A stretch of 64,000 nt of DNA from Doris montereyensis (Eukaryota; Mollusca; Gastropoda; Nudibranchia; Dorididae), in the NCBI GenBank assembly GCA_037039925.1, contig JAXRKP010000561.1, positions 53,501-117,500 on the forward strand, read 5' to 3'. A program made the position numbers and the translations under genes. The stretch's first letter is position 1. The number at the start of each line of letters is the position of its first letter. The notes beneath the pieces were generated by a model. It was not told the DNA's origin, ran no database searches, and saw only the letters and a program-made list of their open reading frames with translations. This document shows, in pieces, positions 1-11,832 of this stretch.

Positions 1-236
<236 letters not shown>

Positions 237-364
237 AGGGGGGGGGGGTGTTCCAACTGTCAAAATCTTGGAAATTCTTGATTTTATTTACAGGTTTGGT
301 TGGAACGTATCTTTGGATCTCGTTACACTTTTAAAATGTGTATTCCCTTTGTCATCTTTAATAC

Positions 365-443
365 CTTTCTTAGCACTTAGTTGATGAGAGATATTTTTGA
401 TGTATTCCATGCTCTTGTCTATTTCCTCCTTGGTAAAGCAATT
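365..443 (-). CDS. LEM gene predicted exon 5 (luminal)
   Basis: The acceptor has a good pyrimidine tract (TTCTCCTGTTCTTATCCCAG). The frame reads NCFTKEEIDKSMEYIKNI and then SHQLSAKK, with a donor GTATTA at 364. Phase 0 entry matches exon 4. The frame also reads on about 24 residues past the donor to a stop, so the exact end is uncertain. The cysteine followed by an amphipathic helix resembles the luminal domain of MAN1/LEMD2. Confidence 0.45.
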
Positions 444-3400
444 CTGGGATAAGAACAGGAGAAATACAAAAATAGAAAATAGGTATGAAGTTTAAAATTT
501 TGATTAAATGTGAAACTAAATCTGGAGAACAATTTGAAAGAGATTAGCAGTAGCAGCTCTGCCATTATATCAGAGCAATTTCAATTTGTAATTACAGATT
601 CCCTTCACATGCCACCACCCACTTTGGTGGTGACTATAATATAAGCCACACCCACTTTGGTGGTGACTATAATATAAGCAACACCCACTTTGGTGGTGAC
701 TATAATATAAGCCACACCCACTTTGGTGGTGACTATAATATAAGCCACACCCACTTTGGTGGTGCCTATAATATAAGCCACACCCACTTTGGTGGTGCCT
801 ATAATATAAGCCACACCCACTTTGGTGGTGACTATAATATAAGCCACACCCACTTTGGTGGTGACTATAATATAAGAAAATTAGGTTGCTTGCTGAGACG
901 AAGGGGAAGCAGGAATTTTGGTTAATTAATGCTTATAATACAATGCAATTATTGCGCCTCCAAATTTCATGTCAATCTAGCAATGATTTTGATTTCCCAC
1001 GTCCACAACAAAGGTGATCTCAGGGTTTTGGCACAATCTTTTAATATTGCCTGGACTGTCCTGTAAACAGCTGAGGGATCTGTAGCTTTGCACAGAGTGC
1101 TGTGATCTGTGCATGGGGCAGGCTGACACCTTGCCTCTAGACCACAGAATTCCATGTCAATACAGCCAACCTGACATATATTGCACAATATGATTATCAA
1201 TATATAGTATGGACATGTTTCATAAAATATTTTGCAAAAAATACAATCGAGAACAGTAACTTCTTAAATATTAATTCTTATGGATACGGAATGTGAGACT
1301 CAAATTTATGATATATTCAAAGCAAATATGATCTCCAGAAAATTTAATCTGGTCACAAGCTTCTGTTCTTCTCTTATTCATGCATGACTGTAGGCATTTA
1401 AGGAACATTCATCACAAAAGCCTATTATTGATTGAAAGTAAAAACAAAATTCCTTTGCCATCATTTGTAAGCCAAACTCTCAAAAAATTCCCATACATTA
1501 CAAACATGACATCTAGTTCATCACATTGAGATTACAGCTGTCGCAAGTCTGACATCAATTAAAAGTTATGTCAACACATCCAGATAGACAAAACAATTTT
1601 CTTTCAAAAATGAAACAAGCTGGAAAGTTTAAAAACATGTCAGATTAATGTTTCAACGTGTTAAATTCTGTCAAATAATTCACACCAAATCACATTCCTC
1701 TTCGTCAGTTTGTTTCATTGCAATTGACCCTGTTCACTATCAGATGTCTGAGGGTGGATCAAAAGAACACAAGACTGAAGATGAAAGAGTGAAATATGAG
1801 TACAAGGAAAGAAAAAGAACCTACCGGCAGCACCTGCCAATTGCCCAAACATGCTTGCTAAAACATTTGTTTGTTCGTTTCATAGCAATTTACCCCATCC
1901 ACCATTATGGTGATCTCAGGATGAATTAAGAGTAAACAGCAAGATAAAAGAAAAGTGAAAGAGTAAAAGGAAAGAAGTAGGACCTACCAGAAGCCCCCGC
2001 CAACCGCCCGCTGCTAAAACGTAAAACTAAAACAAACTACAAACCTGATGGAAAGTAACTGCTTCATCATGTTCACAAAAGAGGAAGTTGTTGTCGGAGC
2101 CTATGATGAAATATTAATAACATTCTTAAAAATTACAAAGTAATGAACTCTACAGCTAAGCTTGCAATTACTATAATATAAACCTATGAGCTACATTTAC
2201 AAAGGAATAATGTGTTATGTGTACAGTAAATTTTGGACTAGATGATTTAATTTAAAAGATTCTGTCAAAAAACTGCAGGGGATGAGTTACACATAAATAA
2301 GGGGCACCCTAGTTATATTTCAAATTTTTAAATTTCATTAAAAATTATCTTATTCCTCAGCTCATTCTGTTAAGAGAACTTGGCAATATAAATGTTTCAA
2401 ATAAGCAGCATTAAAAGGCATATATGGGATGTTTGAATTCCAAACTTAAAAATCAATCTCACTAATAAAGCAAAGATGTGAAGATCTCTTTTTATAAGTT
2501 TTATGATCGGTTTTAATAGATATTTGAAGATTTAAATAAAATGATCCAGGTTTATTCATGTTCTTGTGTTATATTATAAATATTATTATGCTAAATTCAA
2601 TAAATAACTCGTAATGTAAAATTTAATGTTTCATAGTATTTGTAGTTATATTATACGTATTCTATGTTGCATGTACTCACTGTAACAAACACAAATTTCC
2701 CTTCGTGGACAATAAAATGCATTCAATTCAATTCAATAAAGTCTGGGGCTGTCTGACATTCCACCAATTTTTTGAAAGATCAAAGTCATACTGATACTTA
2801 ATATTAAGACCGACTTTAAATACCTCAGTATACCAATGTGATGAAATTTTCTTCAAAAGTGTCTTTTTTCTTTTTTGTTCTTCAATCTTTATTAGAATGT
2901 ATACCTATTGATATTCACTACACCATAACACAAAATGATAAAGAAAATGTCTATGGTATATACGTATCATTCTTCTATATTTCAATAATACAGTCCTCTA
3001 TCAAGAATCCCCTAATTATAGTATGGTATTGGTATAGCCTACTTTTATAGGCACTTTAAACGTCAGCCAAATGTTCGTCCAAAATATGAACGGGTTATAG
3101 GATGAGGCATCTATGACTGTGCGGGAAATAAGTGCACTCAGACTACTAGGTCATGACTAACTTTTCCTACATTGATCAAATCCGTAAACCAGTGTTGCAT
3201 GATTTTGAAACTTTCATTGCAGAGAAATTTCACACAAATTTCTTTTCTTAGTTAGCAATGTATGAATTTTTAAAATATCAAATTTTTCAGCTATCGCACA
3301 AACGCAAAACATACCTGCCAGCTTTGGCACAAAGAGAGCAAAAGTTAAATCACCAAATTTCATGAAATGATAACTACAAATATGTACAGGAAGCTATAAA

Positions 3401-6400
3401 TTTTATGCAATATGTATTAAAAATTTATCTTAAAATTGTGCATTAAACATGCTTTCATGCAAACTGTGCCTTTTGGGAAAGGAAAATAAGGTAAAAATTT
3501 GTACAATGTTTAAAATTTTATGAAGAAAAAACAGTCAAATAGACTTACCTAAATAAAACTAGTAACAATATTAAAAACAAATCAAATAGTCTTAAATGAC
3601 ATTAGAGATCAGAGCTAAAACAAAACTTATGCTCACTGAAATCAATTGATTCTTCAAACTTAAATCTCTATCAAATTATGCATCAATATTAAAATCCCAG
3701 AGCATGTAAAGCTGAATTAAAGTGTTGCTCATTAAAGCTGGAACAAAAAATTAAAAAAATTAAAGGACATTAAAACTAAAAATGAGCAGCTTTCATGCTT
3801 ACACTCTAAGAAGACGATAACAACATAAATGAAAGTCATATCTTCATTAAAATAGTAGCATATATGGTTATGCGGAGGCCAATACCTCTGGAAACAACTC
3901 GGTTTACATTTATATGTATATATTGACTTGATAAAGTAAAGCTGAATATGAAAAACTTGAATACATTAATATTCTATAATTCATTTTTAAAAACCTCAAT
4001 TGCTTACCTAAGCGGTCAGAGATTGACAGCCATGAATAAATGAAATCTTTGTGCTTGACAACATAGGTGATAGACAATCCAACAAAGAAGAGGGCCACAA
4101 CAGCAATAAGCAACAAAGGGAGCAGCTCTGAGAATCTTGACCTGTATTGCTGGACTCTAGCATATGATGATCCAGGCCCATTGGCGTGATATCTTCTCGC
4201 ATACATGGATTTGCGAAGCGGTAATGATGAATATGATGAAGTGCCACTGTTAGATGAAGAGCCAACAGCAGATGTGTTTCGATAATTTCTACTGTGATGT
4301 GGGAAAGATGTATTGATGGATTTGTTCCCCGCACTGTATGTGCTCAAATCTCCATCAGAGTCTGAGGATTCAAAGTTATCTACACTTGGACCGGACAGAA
4401 CCGGCTTAATCTAGACAAATCTGGGTAGAGTTTGGAGCGTGCTGGAGAAGGGCTAGATGATTCTACATCGGCAGGTGTTCCTGTATCATTTCTTTCTGTA
4501 CTGAGCTCCAAAACCTCACTTCTCCTCCCACTTCGTAGCCGTGTTGACGGTGTGTTGGTCGCCCTTCTCCTGATGGAACGAAGCACACTGTCTGCATATG
4601 AAGAATTATGAGGCCTTGTACTTGTGGAAGTAGACAGCATACTGGATTCAGCCGATCTGGCACTGAATTCCGTATCACTGTCATCAGAGCTTAAAGCCTC
4701 CAAGTTGGATGGTCCATCATAACTACCATTGTTGGATCTGTACCTGAGGAAAACAATTAATTTAACAGGTTTCAATTTCAATAAATCCTAGTAGATGGTA
4801 AGCCTGGCTTTCTTAAAGGTAAAAATGTGAACGACATTCACTGTACTTGGATAAAATGTGTATTATATAAATGAATGTGTGTTGGTAAATAGGTAGTTAA
4901 AGAGGTATGTGTACGTGTAGATATATATGATGTGTGTTTGTATACATATCATATATGTACAATAGAGTGTAGAATATATGTGGTTCATGAGATCTTGTGT
5001 TAGGAAAGTATATATATTACTGTATATTGTGGTATCATATCAGTGGCCAGCATTCTTATTCGCCTCTGTAGTGTATAAGTCATGACTCCATACTGTTGCT
5101 GCACTGCCATCGTCTTTAGCCTATGCCCATGATGCTATTTTGAGACGAAAAAGAGTGGTAACTTTAAAATCAAGTAGGCACCTGTATTGTTGTCCTGCTT
5201 GTAGTGATTAGCATGAATGTGTGAGAATGTTGAAGTGTGCATTTGTTCATTGATTAATCGCTGCTTATTTAGTAGGCTTTTCTTAGTGCATTCGGTGAAT
5301 GAAGGCATTCAAATCTCAATTATCATTAACATGTTAGTTATCTCCTTTTTTTCTATTGCCCTTAATTCTTACCTAATTAGACCTTTCAGAGATCTGGATT
5401 TCTATAACTGTATCTTTAAAAACACTTTATAAATGCTAAATTTAATAAGAAGGGAGCTTCAAAACTGTAGGAGGATGTTGATAATGCTGTTTTAGTGCGT
5501 TGGATGTAGTGATATGGTATTTATGTATGTTGTTGATTTATTACTGGATGTGGACAGGTAAGCAACTGTACAGGGAGTAGATGATTCCGCCCCACACGAG
5601 TCTCCTGCTGCCTTGCAGGTCAGTCTTGACTGGCCAAAGGCTAAGGGAGTTAACCCCGACAGAAAATAACATGGCCTGGTAGGGGGACCTCAAGGTGGCA
5701 GCCCCACCATCTACCTAGGGTACAGTGGGCTAATCCCCTGCTTATCCAAACTGATGCATAGAAATGATAATATACCCGGCTTGACCTTTCAATGATGGAA
5801 ATGAAAAAGAACACGGATTGTGATTTTTGGAACATGGAATGTTAGAACAATAAATGGAAAAGAGTTTGAATTAGTTGAACAAGTAGAAAAATTCAAAGTA
5901 GATATTTTGGCCATTACAGAAACAAAGAAAAAAGGACAAGGAATAGAAAATGTAGGACAAAATCATATTTCAATCTTTTCAAGAGTAGATGTCAAAGATA
6001 GAGCTAGAGCAGGAGCAGCCTCTTAGTGCATAAAAGACATGAAAAGCTACTAGAAAGCTGGAAATTTATAAGCTCATGGCTATTAGAGGTAAATATTAAA
6101 CCAAAAAGGAAGAGAAATTAAATTATTAATAGCTTATGGACCAAACGAAGGTGCCACCAAAAAAGAAAAAAATATCTTTGAAAATGATTTAGAAATAGCT
6201 GCAGAGAAACTTAAACACAAACAGGAACTAATGCTTTTAGGAGATTTAAATGCTAGAGTAGGCAACAATACAGAAACGTCAGGAGGAGTAATAGATAAAG
6301 AAGGAGAGACAACAACTTCTCCAAATGGAGAGAGACTAATAGATTTTTGCCTAATAGAAAGAAAAACATGAAAATAGCCAACACAATTTTTCCTCATAAA

Positions 6401-9400
6401 AATATCCAAAAAGATACAAAAGGAAATGAAGACAAATGTGAAAAGTCAATCATAGACTACATAATAGTTAGCAGCCCCCTTTTTTACAGTACATTGGAAG
6501 CAAGAATAAACAGAGGAACAGAAATATTTAGTAGTCATCACCTAGTGATTACCAAAATGAGATTATTGACTGAAGAAAACAAACAGAAAAGGAGAGAGAA
6601 GAAAGTTACTAAACTCAAAACAGAGGAACTAAATAAACAAATAGTAAAAGAGATATATCAATCTAGGATAAAAAAGATTTATCAGTGAAAGGCAGATGGA
6701 TCTGAATGATAGCAAAATAAAGAAAAGTGGCAAATGTTTAAAGAAACACTCCTCAGTTGTACTGAAGAGATCTGTGGTAGGACACAAATTAAAGGAGATA
6801 GGAAAAGAACAGCATTGTGGAATGAGAATGTCAAGACTAAGACCAAAGAAAAGAAAGATGCCTGGAAGAAATATTTGCAAACAAAGAGACCAGAGGAAAG
6901 GATACATTACATGAATAAAAGAACTATCGCCAAAGAGGAGATGGGAAAACAAAACAGGAACAATGGGAAGAGTTTGAACAAAGACTTCAAGAAAGCTATC
7001 AAGGAAATCAAAAGCTGTTCTGGGGGGGCAATGAAGAGCATGAGAAAGACCAAAACATACCCAATAATACAAGTTCAGAATGCCAAAGGAGAAATAATGA
7101 AAGAAGACAGCCAAATCATGGAAGCGTGGAGAAAGTAATTTCAATAATTACATAATCCTTCCAGAACATATGAAACAAGGACTAAAGATCAATTAGTAAG
7201 AGTAACAAGTAATCCAGAGGAGACAGCTGAAGATGTAGATATATCAATGGAAGAAATCCAAACAGCTATAAGAAAAGTGAAATTAGAAAACTACAATTTA
7301 TCCAGAAATGACATGCCAGAAAAACTACTACAACATGCCAACAAGCATTGAAGTCCAAACAGATGCCAGACGACTGGAAAAAGGAACAGTAGTACCAAAA
7401 CATAAGAAAGGATCAACTATGGAATGCTCAAACTATAGAGGGTATCACTACTTGTTGTACCAGGATACTGCAAATGGAAACTTTATCTAAGGAAAGAGTA
7501 GAGGATCAGATTGAAGAACATCAGAGTGGATTTAGATAAGGAACAAGTGTACAAGACCACATATTTACAATTAGACAAATGATAGAAAATTCCTTGAGGG
7601 AAACATTGACTTGCACCTGTGTTTTATTGACTTAGAAAAGGCATTTGACACTGAGGAGGGACGAACTATGGTATTCCTTAAAGAACACAATATAGAGCAA
7701 AATTTAATAGAAGCCATTAAAATTGTTTTCAATAAACCAACATGTGCAGTGAGAGTAGCTGGAAACATATCTGCAGAATTTGATGCATATATAGGAGTAA
7801 GACAGGGTTGCATCCTTAGTCCTCTTTTGTTTATCAAATTTATGGATTCAGTCACAAAGGCATCCTCAAAAATGAAGAAAATGAATGTAGGTATGTGTAG
7901 GCTTAAACCAGTAAATGTATCAATGCTTTCATTTGCCGATGATTTAGTTCTGTTTGGAAAATCAGAAAGGGACATTCAGTCGAATATCAACATTATGAAC
8001 AATATACTAAATAAAAGAGGAATGAGAGAAACTGTAAAGAAAACAAAAAACAATGCTATTAACTAGGGAAGCTAAAACACAAAATCTTAAATTGGGCAGG
8101 AGAATTTAGAACATTACCTAGGAGTAATGATTAACTCAGAGGGAAAACTAAGATACGAAATCAGCCAGAGAATCCAAAAAGGCAAGTGCAATATATAACC
8201 ATCCAACAAAAACCAAAATGGCAGTATACAACACAGTTTATTGTCCTACTCTCCTCTATGGCAGTGAAACCTGGACCTTAGACAGTAGGGAATACATTAG
8301 AGTACAGGCAGAGGAAATGAAATAGTAGGGAAAACTAAAAGAGACAAAATCAGAAACACAACAATAAGAGATCAAATCAAAGCAGATGGCATAAAAAAAT
8401 AAGCTAGGAATAAATCAATTGAGATGGTTTGGGCATGTAAACAGAATGAATGAAAATAGAATAGCTAAATCAGTATACAGTGCTAAAGCCCAAGGTCAAA
8501 GACCAAAAGGCAGACCTCGGAGAAAGTGGAAAGAAGATATAAAAGAGGCAATGAAGCATAGAAATTTAACATTTTTGGAAGGAAACAGAAAATGCCAGGA
8601 CAGGGCATCCTGGAGAAAGATTATCTCAGGCATAACCCATACACCGAAAGGTAGAATGGGATCTGATAAAGAAAGAAAGAGAAAAAAGTTGATTTAAGTG
8701 TCATATATTGATGTTTATTTTCAAATGACATGTCATATATGGTCACGGTTGGTCTTGCAGGCACTCTTTAAATACATATGTGACATAGTATGCTTTCTTG
8801 AACATCCATTCACGTGCTACATATTGAGAGTGATTTTTTTTTTTTGCTTTTGAGTTTAGGTTTTTTTTTTCAGTATGTACATGAGAAACTGTCAAAATAC
8901 AGCCATCCTGTATCATTGAAAAGCTTGTAGCGCCCTTGGTTGCCATAGAAACGGCCGTCATCTTGGATTTTGATCCAATTTTCAAAATCTATCTCCTCCA
9001 TTAGTTACGAATAAAATCACTCAAAACCTATGCAGATTGTCTTTTCCATTCAATATCTAAAGAATGACGTCTTTTTTATATTTTGGATAGGTTTTTTTTT
9101 AATGAATTTTTGAAAATACTATATATCGTGAATGTACAAAAACGACATTTTTATTACAAAAAAAAAAAATTCTTGAAAAATTTACAATATATAAAAAAAA
9201 ACGACATCCTCCTATTAACGTTGACAAAAGGAACCTGTGTGCCAAATATAATACAAATCGTTTGGTAAATCGCGGAGGAGATTTTAGTGGGAAAAAATAC
9301 ATTTTCGAGAAAAATACAAGTAAAAAAAATTAAAATAAAATAACACAAAACAAACGCTTCAGACAGCTTTCCCTTGTTGGAGCAGCCCCCTTACTCTTTG

Positions 9401-11505
9401 TCTCTGGCATTGTTACTAATGTAAAGATGATTATAAATCTAGGTTTAGATGTGCACTGTTGCGAAAGCAGACGTCAAAATGACCAGTGTTTTTGTTTTTT
9501 TCCTCTATATATCCTATGCTTGTGCGCATGTTTTTATACACACTGATGTACAACACCTCTTACATCACACAGCGATGGGCCGAAGCAACGAGTAGGCGTT
9601 GGTAGAAACTAGGTCACCTCGGTGTTGCCACATTTGGCGATTAACCGTCAATATATAGGTTTTTACTGCCATCTTCTCAGTCAGTGTTAGGGAAATTTAC
9701 GTCAAAATTGTGATTATTTTTATCTAACCTTGCCTACAAAATATTTTGTAAAAAAATATATATGTCATATATATGGACATTTTTCTGTCATGAACTAGTA
9801 GACGCAAAGAAGAGAAAATCACCTTTGGTCCCAAACTCGCCAGTCCTCCCCTTAACACAAGAGAAGCGCCGGCCCTAAATAAAGGGCGTGTTGCCTTCCG
9901 CCAGGGAAGCGCGCAGGCGCTATATTTAGGGCGAGACACCTAGGCTTTTTAATGGAAATTTCTACTTTCCTTACATGGTTTGTGACGTAGTTTGACCTTT
10001 GAGTTCATAGTTAAATAGCAGCCAATGAGATTACAATTTATTTTAAGCTCGTGGCTTTCCCGATAGCCTCGTTATCATTCGTCAAAGCATTCAACACACT
10101 TCTTGAGAGGTCTAAGTTAATTACACGACTATCGGGGCTAATATTTAGTCCTTAGGTTAAGTTTCTCTTGTTGCAATAACATCTTAATATGAATTCCTTA
10201 TTAAATTCTTTCAACTTTAGAAAATGCATGTTTTATAGGTCTTGTATCATGTGTAAACGTGAACTCATTGTTCAAGCTAAGTCTAAATCCTAGTTTTGCC
10301 CGTTGCACGCACTCTTTTTCATGCAAATGACTGGGGCAACCCCTCACTGTAAGAAAGACTGGAGCTTGGGTTAATATTATAATATAGACTACATTGAGAC
10401 AAATATCATTATTCATCACAGACTGGGTGTTCACGATTCACTGTGACTGCGGGATTCTAAAGTCACCATGGGTGGGCCTGGGATAATGGCTGATTCATGT
10501 TTTTGGTGTTGTTAAGACAAGATAAATTATAAGTATAATTTTACATTAAATTACATTCATGATAATTATAGATTCTTAAAACCTAGCACTATTTTATCCG
10601 TTTTTGATTTAAGACTTTTGGGGTATTTTCCTTTATTTTTGGGGGTTATTATAGACTTTACTTCTATTCTTATTTTATTTAGAATCTAGATTATAAACTA
10701 TAGATTTATTTCTGAGTAATCACATGTTAAATTGTACATATGTTGATCATTTATATGAAATTGAAGGAAAACGAATGATCTCCTATACGGTGTTCTCTGA
10801 ATTAAGCTCACCAGTGAAAATTAAATGGGTGAGCAAAACTTAAAACTGGAAATCCTCCGTCATTTGAATTTGTGTCATGAATGACCTGATGGCGAGATGT
10901 TCAATGGATAACAAGTTTCAAGTGGTCATGATACTAATGACACTGTCTCAAACTGCAATGAAATGAACTTGATGGGACAGCTTAAGTACTATGAGGAAAT
11001 GACCATTAGAATCTCTATTTCAGTTTATAGCCTCATGAATACAGAATCTATGCTGCCTGTGCCCTGTGCTGCACAACACTGTGCTACCTACTTTAATTAT
11101 TTGTATTGTAGCCTATTCATATTTACCAAAACCAGTCTCATTCCGCTTTATTTAATTACTCTGGATAATAGACATCCCTTATCGGTGCTAATCCATCATC
11201 TCACCATTAAAAACCATCAACAAAACTGGAATTAATTTGTAAGTCAAATAAAACATCACTGACCGGCTCGGCTCGTGAGATATCGACGGTGGAGTGGGCG
11301 TGGGGGAACCTCTGGTGTTTCTAGATCTGGATGCCGGCTTTGAGCTGTTTTTTCTTGATGGCGAGTCTTCTTTCTTGTGACGGATTCGAAGGTGATTTAA
11401 CTTTTTAACAAGTATTGGTCTATGCTTTGGCTTGATGGGTAAGGACACATTTTCTCCATAGCTATTTAATTCTGCAACAAGTTCGACGTCGTCGAGTTCC
11501 GCCAT
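365..11505 (-). CDS. LEM-domain inner nuclear membrane protein (MAN1/LEMD2-like), multi-exon, 3' end off window
   Basis: Minus-strand gene assembled from exons at 11505-11264, 4743-4008 (with one frame break), 2100-2045 and 443-365. Exon 1 starts with a LEM fold (MAELDDVELVAELNSYG, then KHRPILVKKLNHL), the ~40-residue BAF-binding module of emerin, LAP2, MAN1 and LEMD2. A Ser/Arg-rich nucleoplasmic linker follows, then one transmembrane helix (LLPLLLIAVVALFFVGLSI). The predicted residues after the helix carry two cysteines (FCEHDEAVTFHQNCF), as expected of the luminal domain of MAN1/LEMD2 rather than emerin or LAP2, which end soon after their helix. The second helix and C-terminal nucleoplasmic domain should lie beyond position 1. 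Family knowledge: such proteins tether chromatin through BAF at the inner nuclear membrane. LEM identity is firm; MAN1/LEMD2 assignment is inference from topology. Confidence 0.75.
609..875. repeat. 33-bp minisatellite, about 8 copies
   Basis: Eight near-identical 33-bp units, each carrying CCCACTTTGGTGGTG followed by CTATAATATAA. The unit is divisible by three, so an open minus-strand frame with an 11-residue repeat results, but there is no other sign of coding. Each unit contains a small CACC/GGTG inverted pair. It lies in an intron of the LEM gene model. Confidence 0.95.
987..1155 (-). mobile_element. SINE family 1 copy, internally deleted
   Basis: Antisense copy. It begins with the tail side (CACGTCCACAACAAAGG, GGTGATCTCAGGG), passes through the cassette ending GTGCTGTGATCTG, then jumps to GCTGACACCTTGCCTCTAG, the complement of the tRNA-like head. 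About 100 bp of the middle is missing compared with the copy at 22728. Confidence 0.75.
1156..1703. other. Intronic AT-rich stretch, nothing recognised
   Basis: No open frame with coding character, no tandem repeat and no element I recognise. It is presumably intronic DNA of the LEM gene. Confidence 0.5.
1704..2024 (-). repeat. Dispersed ~140-bp repeat family, two tandem antisense copies
   Basis: Two successive copies (about 1704-1862 and 1866-2020). Read on the minus strand they carry GGCGGTTGGCGGGGGCTTCT, GGTAGGTCCTACTTCTTTCC, a T-rich run with ATCTTGCTGTTT, then TGAGATCACCATAATGGTGG and GAAACGAACAAAC. The same order recurs at 37815, 55875, 57415, 58460, 58655 and 58970. Confidence 0.75.
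2045..2100 (-). CDS. LEM gene predicted exon 4 (luminal)
   Basis: A 56-base segment lies between an acceptor (TTTCATCATAG) and a donor (CATCAG|GTTTGT). Joined to the single base left by the previous donor it reads GSDNNFLFCEHDEAVTFHQ and ends in phase 0. Phase fits on both sides. No homology was checked. Confidence 0.4.
2104..2655. other. AT-rich intronic sequence, nothing recognised
   Basis: Very AT-rich. No frame, repeat or structured element stands out. Confidence 0.5.
2656..2737 (+). mobile_element. Probable 3' end of a non-LTR retrotransposon
   Basis: The sequence TTTCCCTTCGTGGACAATAA followed by CATTCAATTCAATTCAAT resembles the 3' terminus of many invertebrate LINEs: a short hairpin, AATAAA-like sequence and a pentanucleotide tail. 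No coding part is attached, so it would be a heavily 5'-truncated insertion. Confidence 0.35.
2738..4007. other. AT-rich intron of the LEM gene, nothing recognised
   Basis: A 70-residue plus-strand open frame at 2838-3050 looks random. No repeats or elements recognised. Confidence 0.5.
4008..4743 (-). CDS. LEM gene exon 2/3: Ser-rich linker and transmembrane helix, frame-broken
   Basis: The acceptor TTTTCCTCAG at 4744 opens a frame beginning YRSNNGSYDG, then acidic SSDDSDTEF and a basic Ser/Thr-rich run to RSKLYPDLSRLSR, ending at a stop at 4380. A second frame is open across the same point (VDNFESSDSDGDLSTYS) and continues through PLRKSMYARRYHANG into the membrane helix LLPLLLIAVVALFFV and KHKDFIYSW. 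It ends at a strong donor (TTAG|GTAAGC) at 4008. The two frames overlap near 4381-4395 with no room for an intron, so one continuous exon with a one- or two-base indel (assembly error or real mutation) is the simplest reading. An alternative short isoform ending at 4380 is possible. Confidence 0.65.
4744..5544. other. Proximal intron 1 of the LEM gene
   Basis: Unique AT-rich sequence with a short alternating purine-pyrimidine tract (TGTGTGTTTGTATACATATC region near 4930-4960). No gene seen. Confidence 0.5.
5545..8695 (+). mobile_element. RTE-like LINE copy A, nearly full length, decayed, in intron 1 of the LEM gene
   Basis: The 5' leader (GGACAGGTAAGCAACTGTAC, the CTGCTGCCTTGCAGG sub-repeat, CTACCTAGGGTACAGTGGGC) precedes a broken ORF. 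Endonuclease start: IFGTWNVRTINGKEFELVE and VDILAITETKKK (5820-6026), with GDLNARVG-like residues near 6240. Reverse transcriptase: CSNYRG near 7420, LEKAFDT, GVRQGCILSPLLF and the catalytic FADD at 7932-7943. C-terminus: MRWFGHVNRMNENRIAKS and RPRRKWKEDIKEAMKHR (8419-8600). The tail is GATAAAGAAAGAAAG. At least five frameshifts or stops separate the pieces, so it is dead. Its orientation is opposite to the host gene. Confidence 0.92.
8700..11263. other. Distal intron 1 of the LEM gene, no gene recognised
   Basis: AT-rich, with homopolymer T runs at 8830-8870 and 9090-9200. Contains GTTGCCATAGAAAC (8939-8952), one base from an RFX X-box, and a 10-bp inverted pair GCCCTAAATA/TATTTAGGGC (9872-9881 and 9923-9932). 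Short frames here (9724-9939, 10201-10434) have no recognisable motif. Confidence 0.5.
11264..11505 (-). CDS. LEM gene exon 1: LEM domain and start codon
   Basis: The ATG at 11505 has A at -3 and G at +4 and puts the LEM domain at the extreme N-terminus, as in MAN1/LEMD2. An in-frame ATG at 11532 would add only MYTKTPNCI. The exon encodes about 81 residues: LEM at residues 2-42, then a basic Ser/Pro-rich stretch ending SISHEPS. The donor CCG|GTCAGT at 11264/11263 leaves two codon bases, which match the single leading base of exon 2 and create Arg at the junction. Confidence 0.8.
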
Positions 11506-11805
11506 GATGCAGTTTGGCGTTTTGGTATACATGCACTAGACTAGGGCAGGAATCGATTTTGGAACAGATTCCACGACTACGCCTTATAGTTTTGAAATCG
11601 ACTTTATCCCAGCGAGATCCAAGTATCTGGTAACCATTCCGGCATAGTGGAAAACTTTTTAAATCTCATAATTTCAGATGCTTTGGATTGAAACATTTCG
11701 ATTCCATATTTTCAGTCACATTTGGTATGTTCGGTAATCATCGGATTCTAAATCGTTCCAAAATTTCACGGAATCGCCCACCTCCAGTTCATAGTCGGCT
11801 CTTTC

Positions 11806-11832
11806 CCTTCATCCAATCAGCGCATGCGCTCA
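11806..11832 (-). promoter_or_regulatory. CCAAT box plus NRF1-type palindrome upstream of the LEM gene
   Basis: CCAATCAG (11813-11820) abuts AGCGCATGCGCT (11819-11830), a perfect 12-bp palindrome matching the NRF1 consensus. It lies about 310 bp upstream of the ATG at 11505. NF-Y plus NRF1 is a common arrangement in TATA-less housekeeping promoters. Both motifs can act in either orientation. Promoter function is inferred. Confidence 0.5.

Noticed and set aside
967..1200. 77-residue minus-strand frame with several cysteines
   Set aside because: It lies almost wholly in an antisense SINE family 1 copy.
8939..8952. RFX X-box GTTGCCATAGAAAC
   Set aside because: One base off consensus, deep in an intron and with no ciliary gene nearby. 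A chance match is likely.
9866..9932. Inverted GCCCTAAATA/TATTTAGGGC pair
   Set aside because: Only 10 bp arms with a 41-bp gap and no sign of further copies. Kept only as a note in the intron entry.
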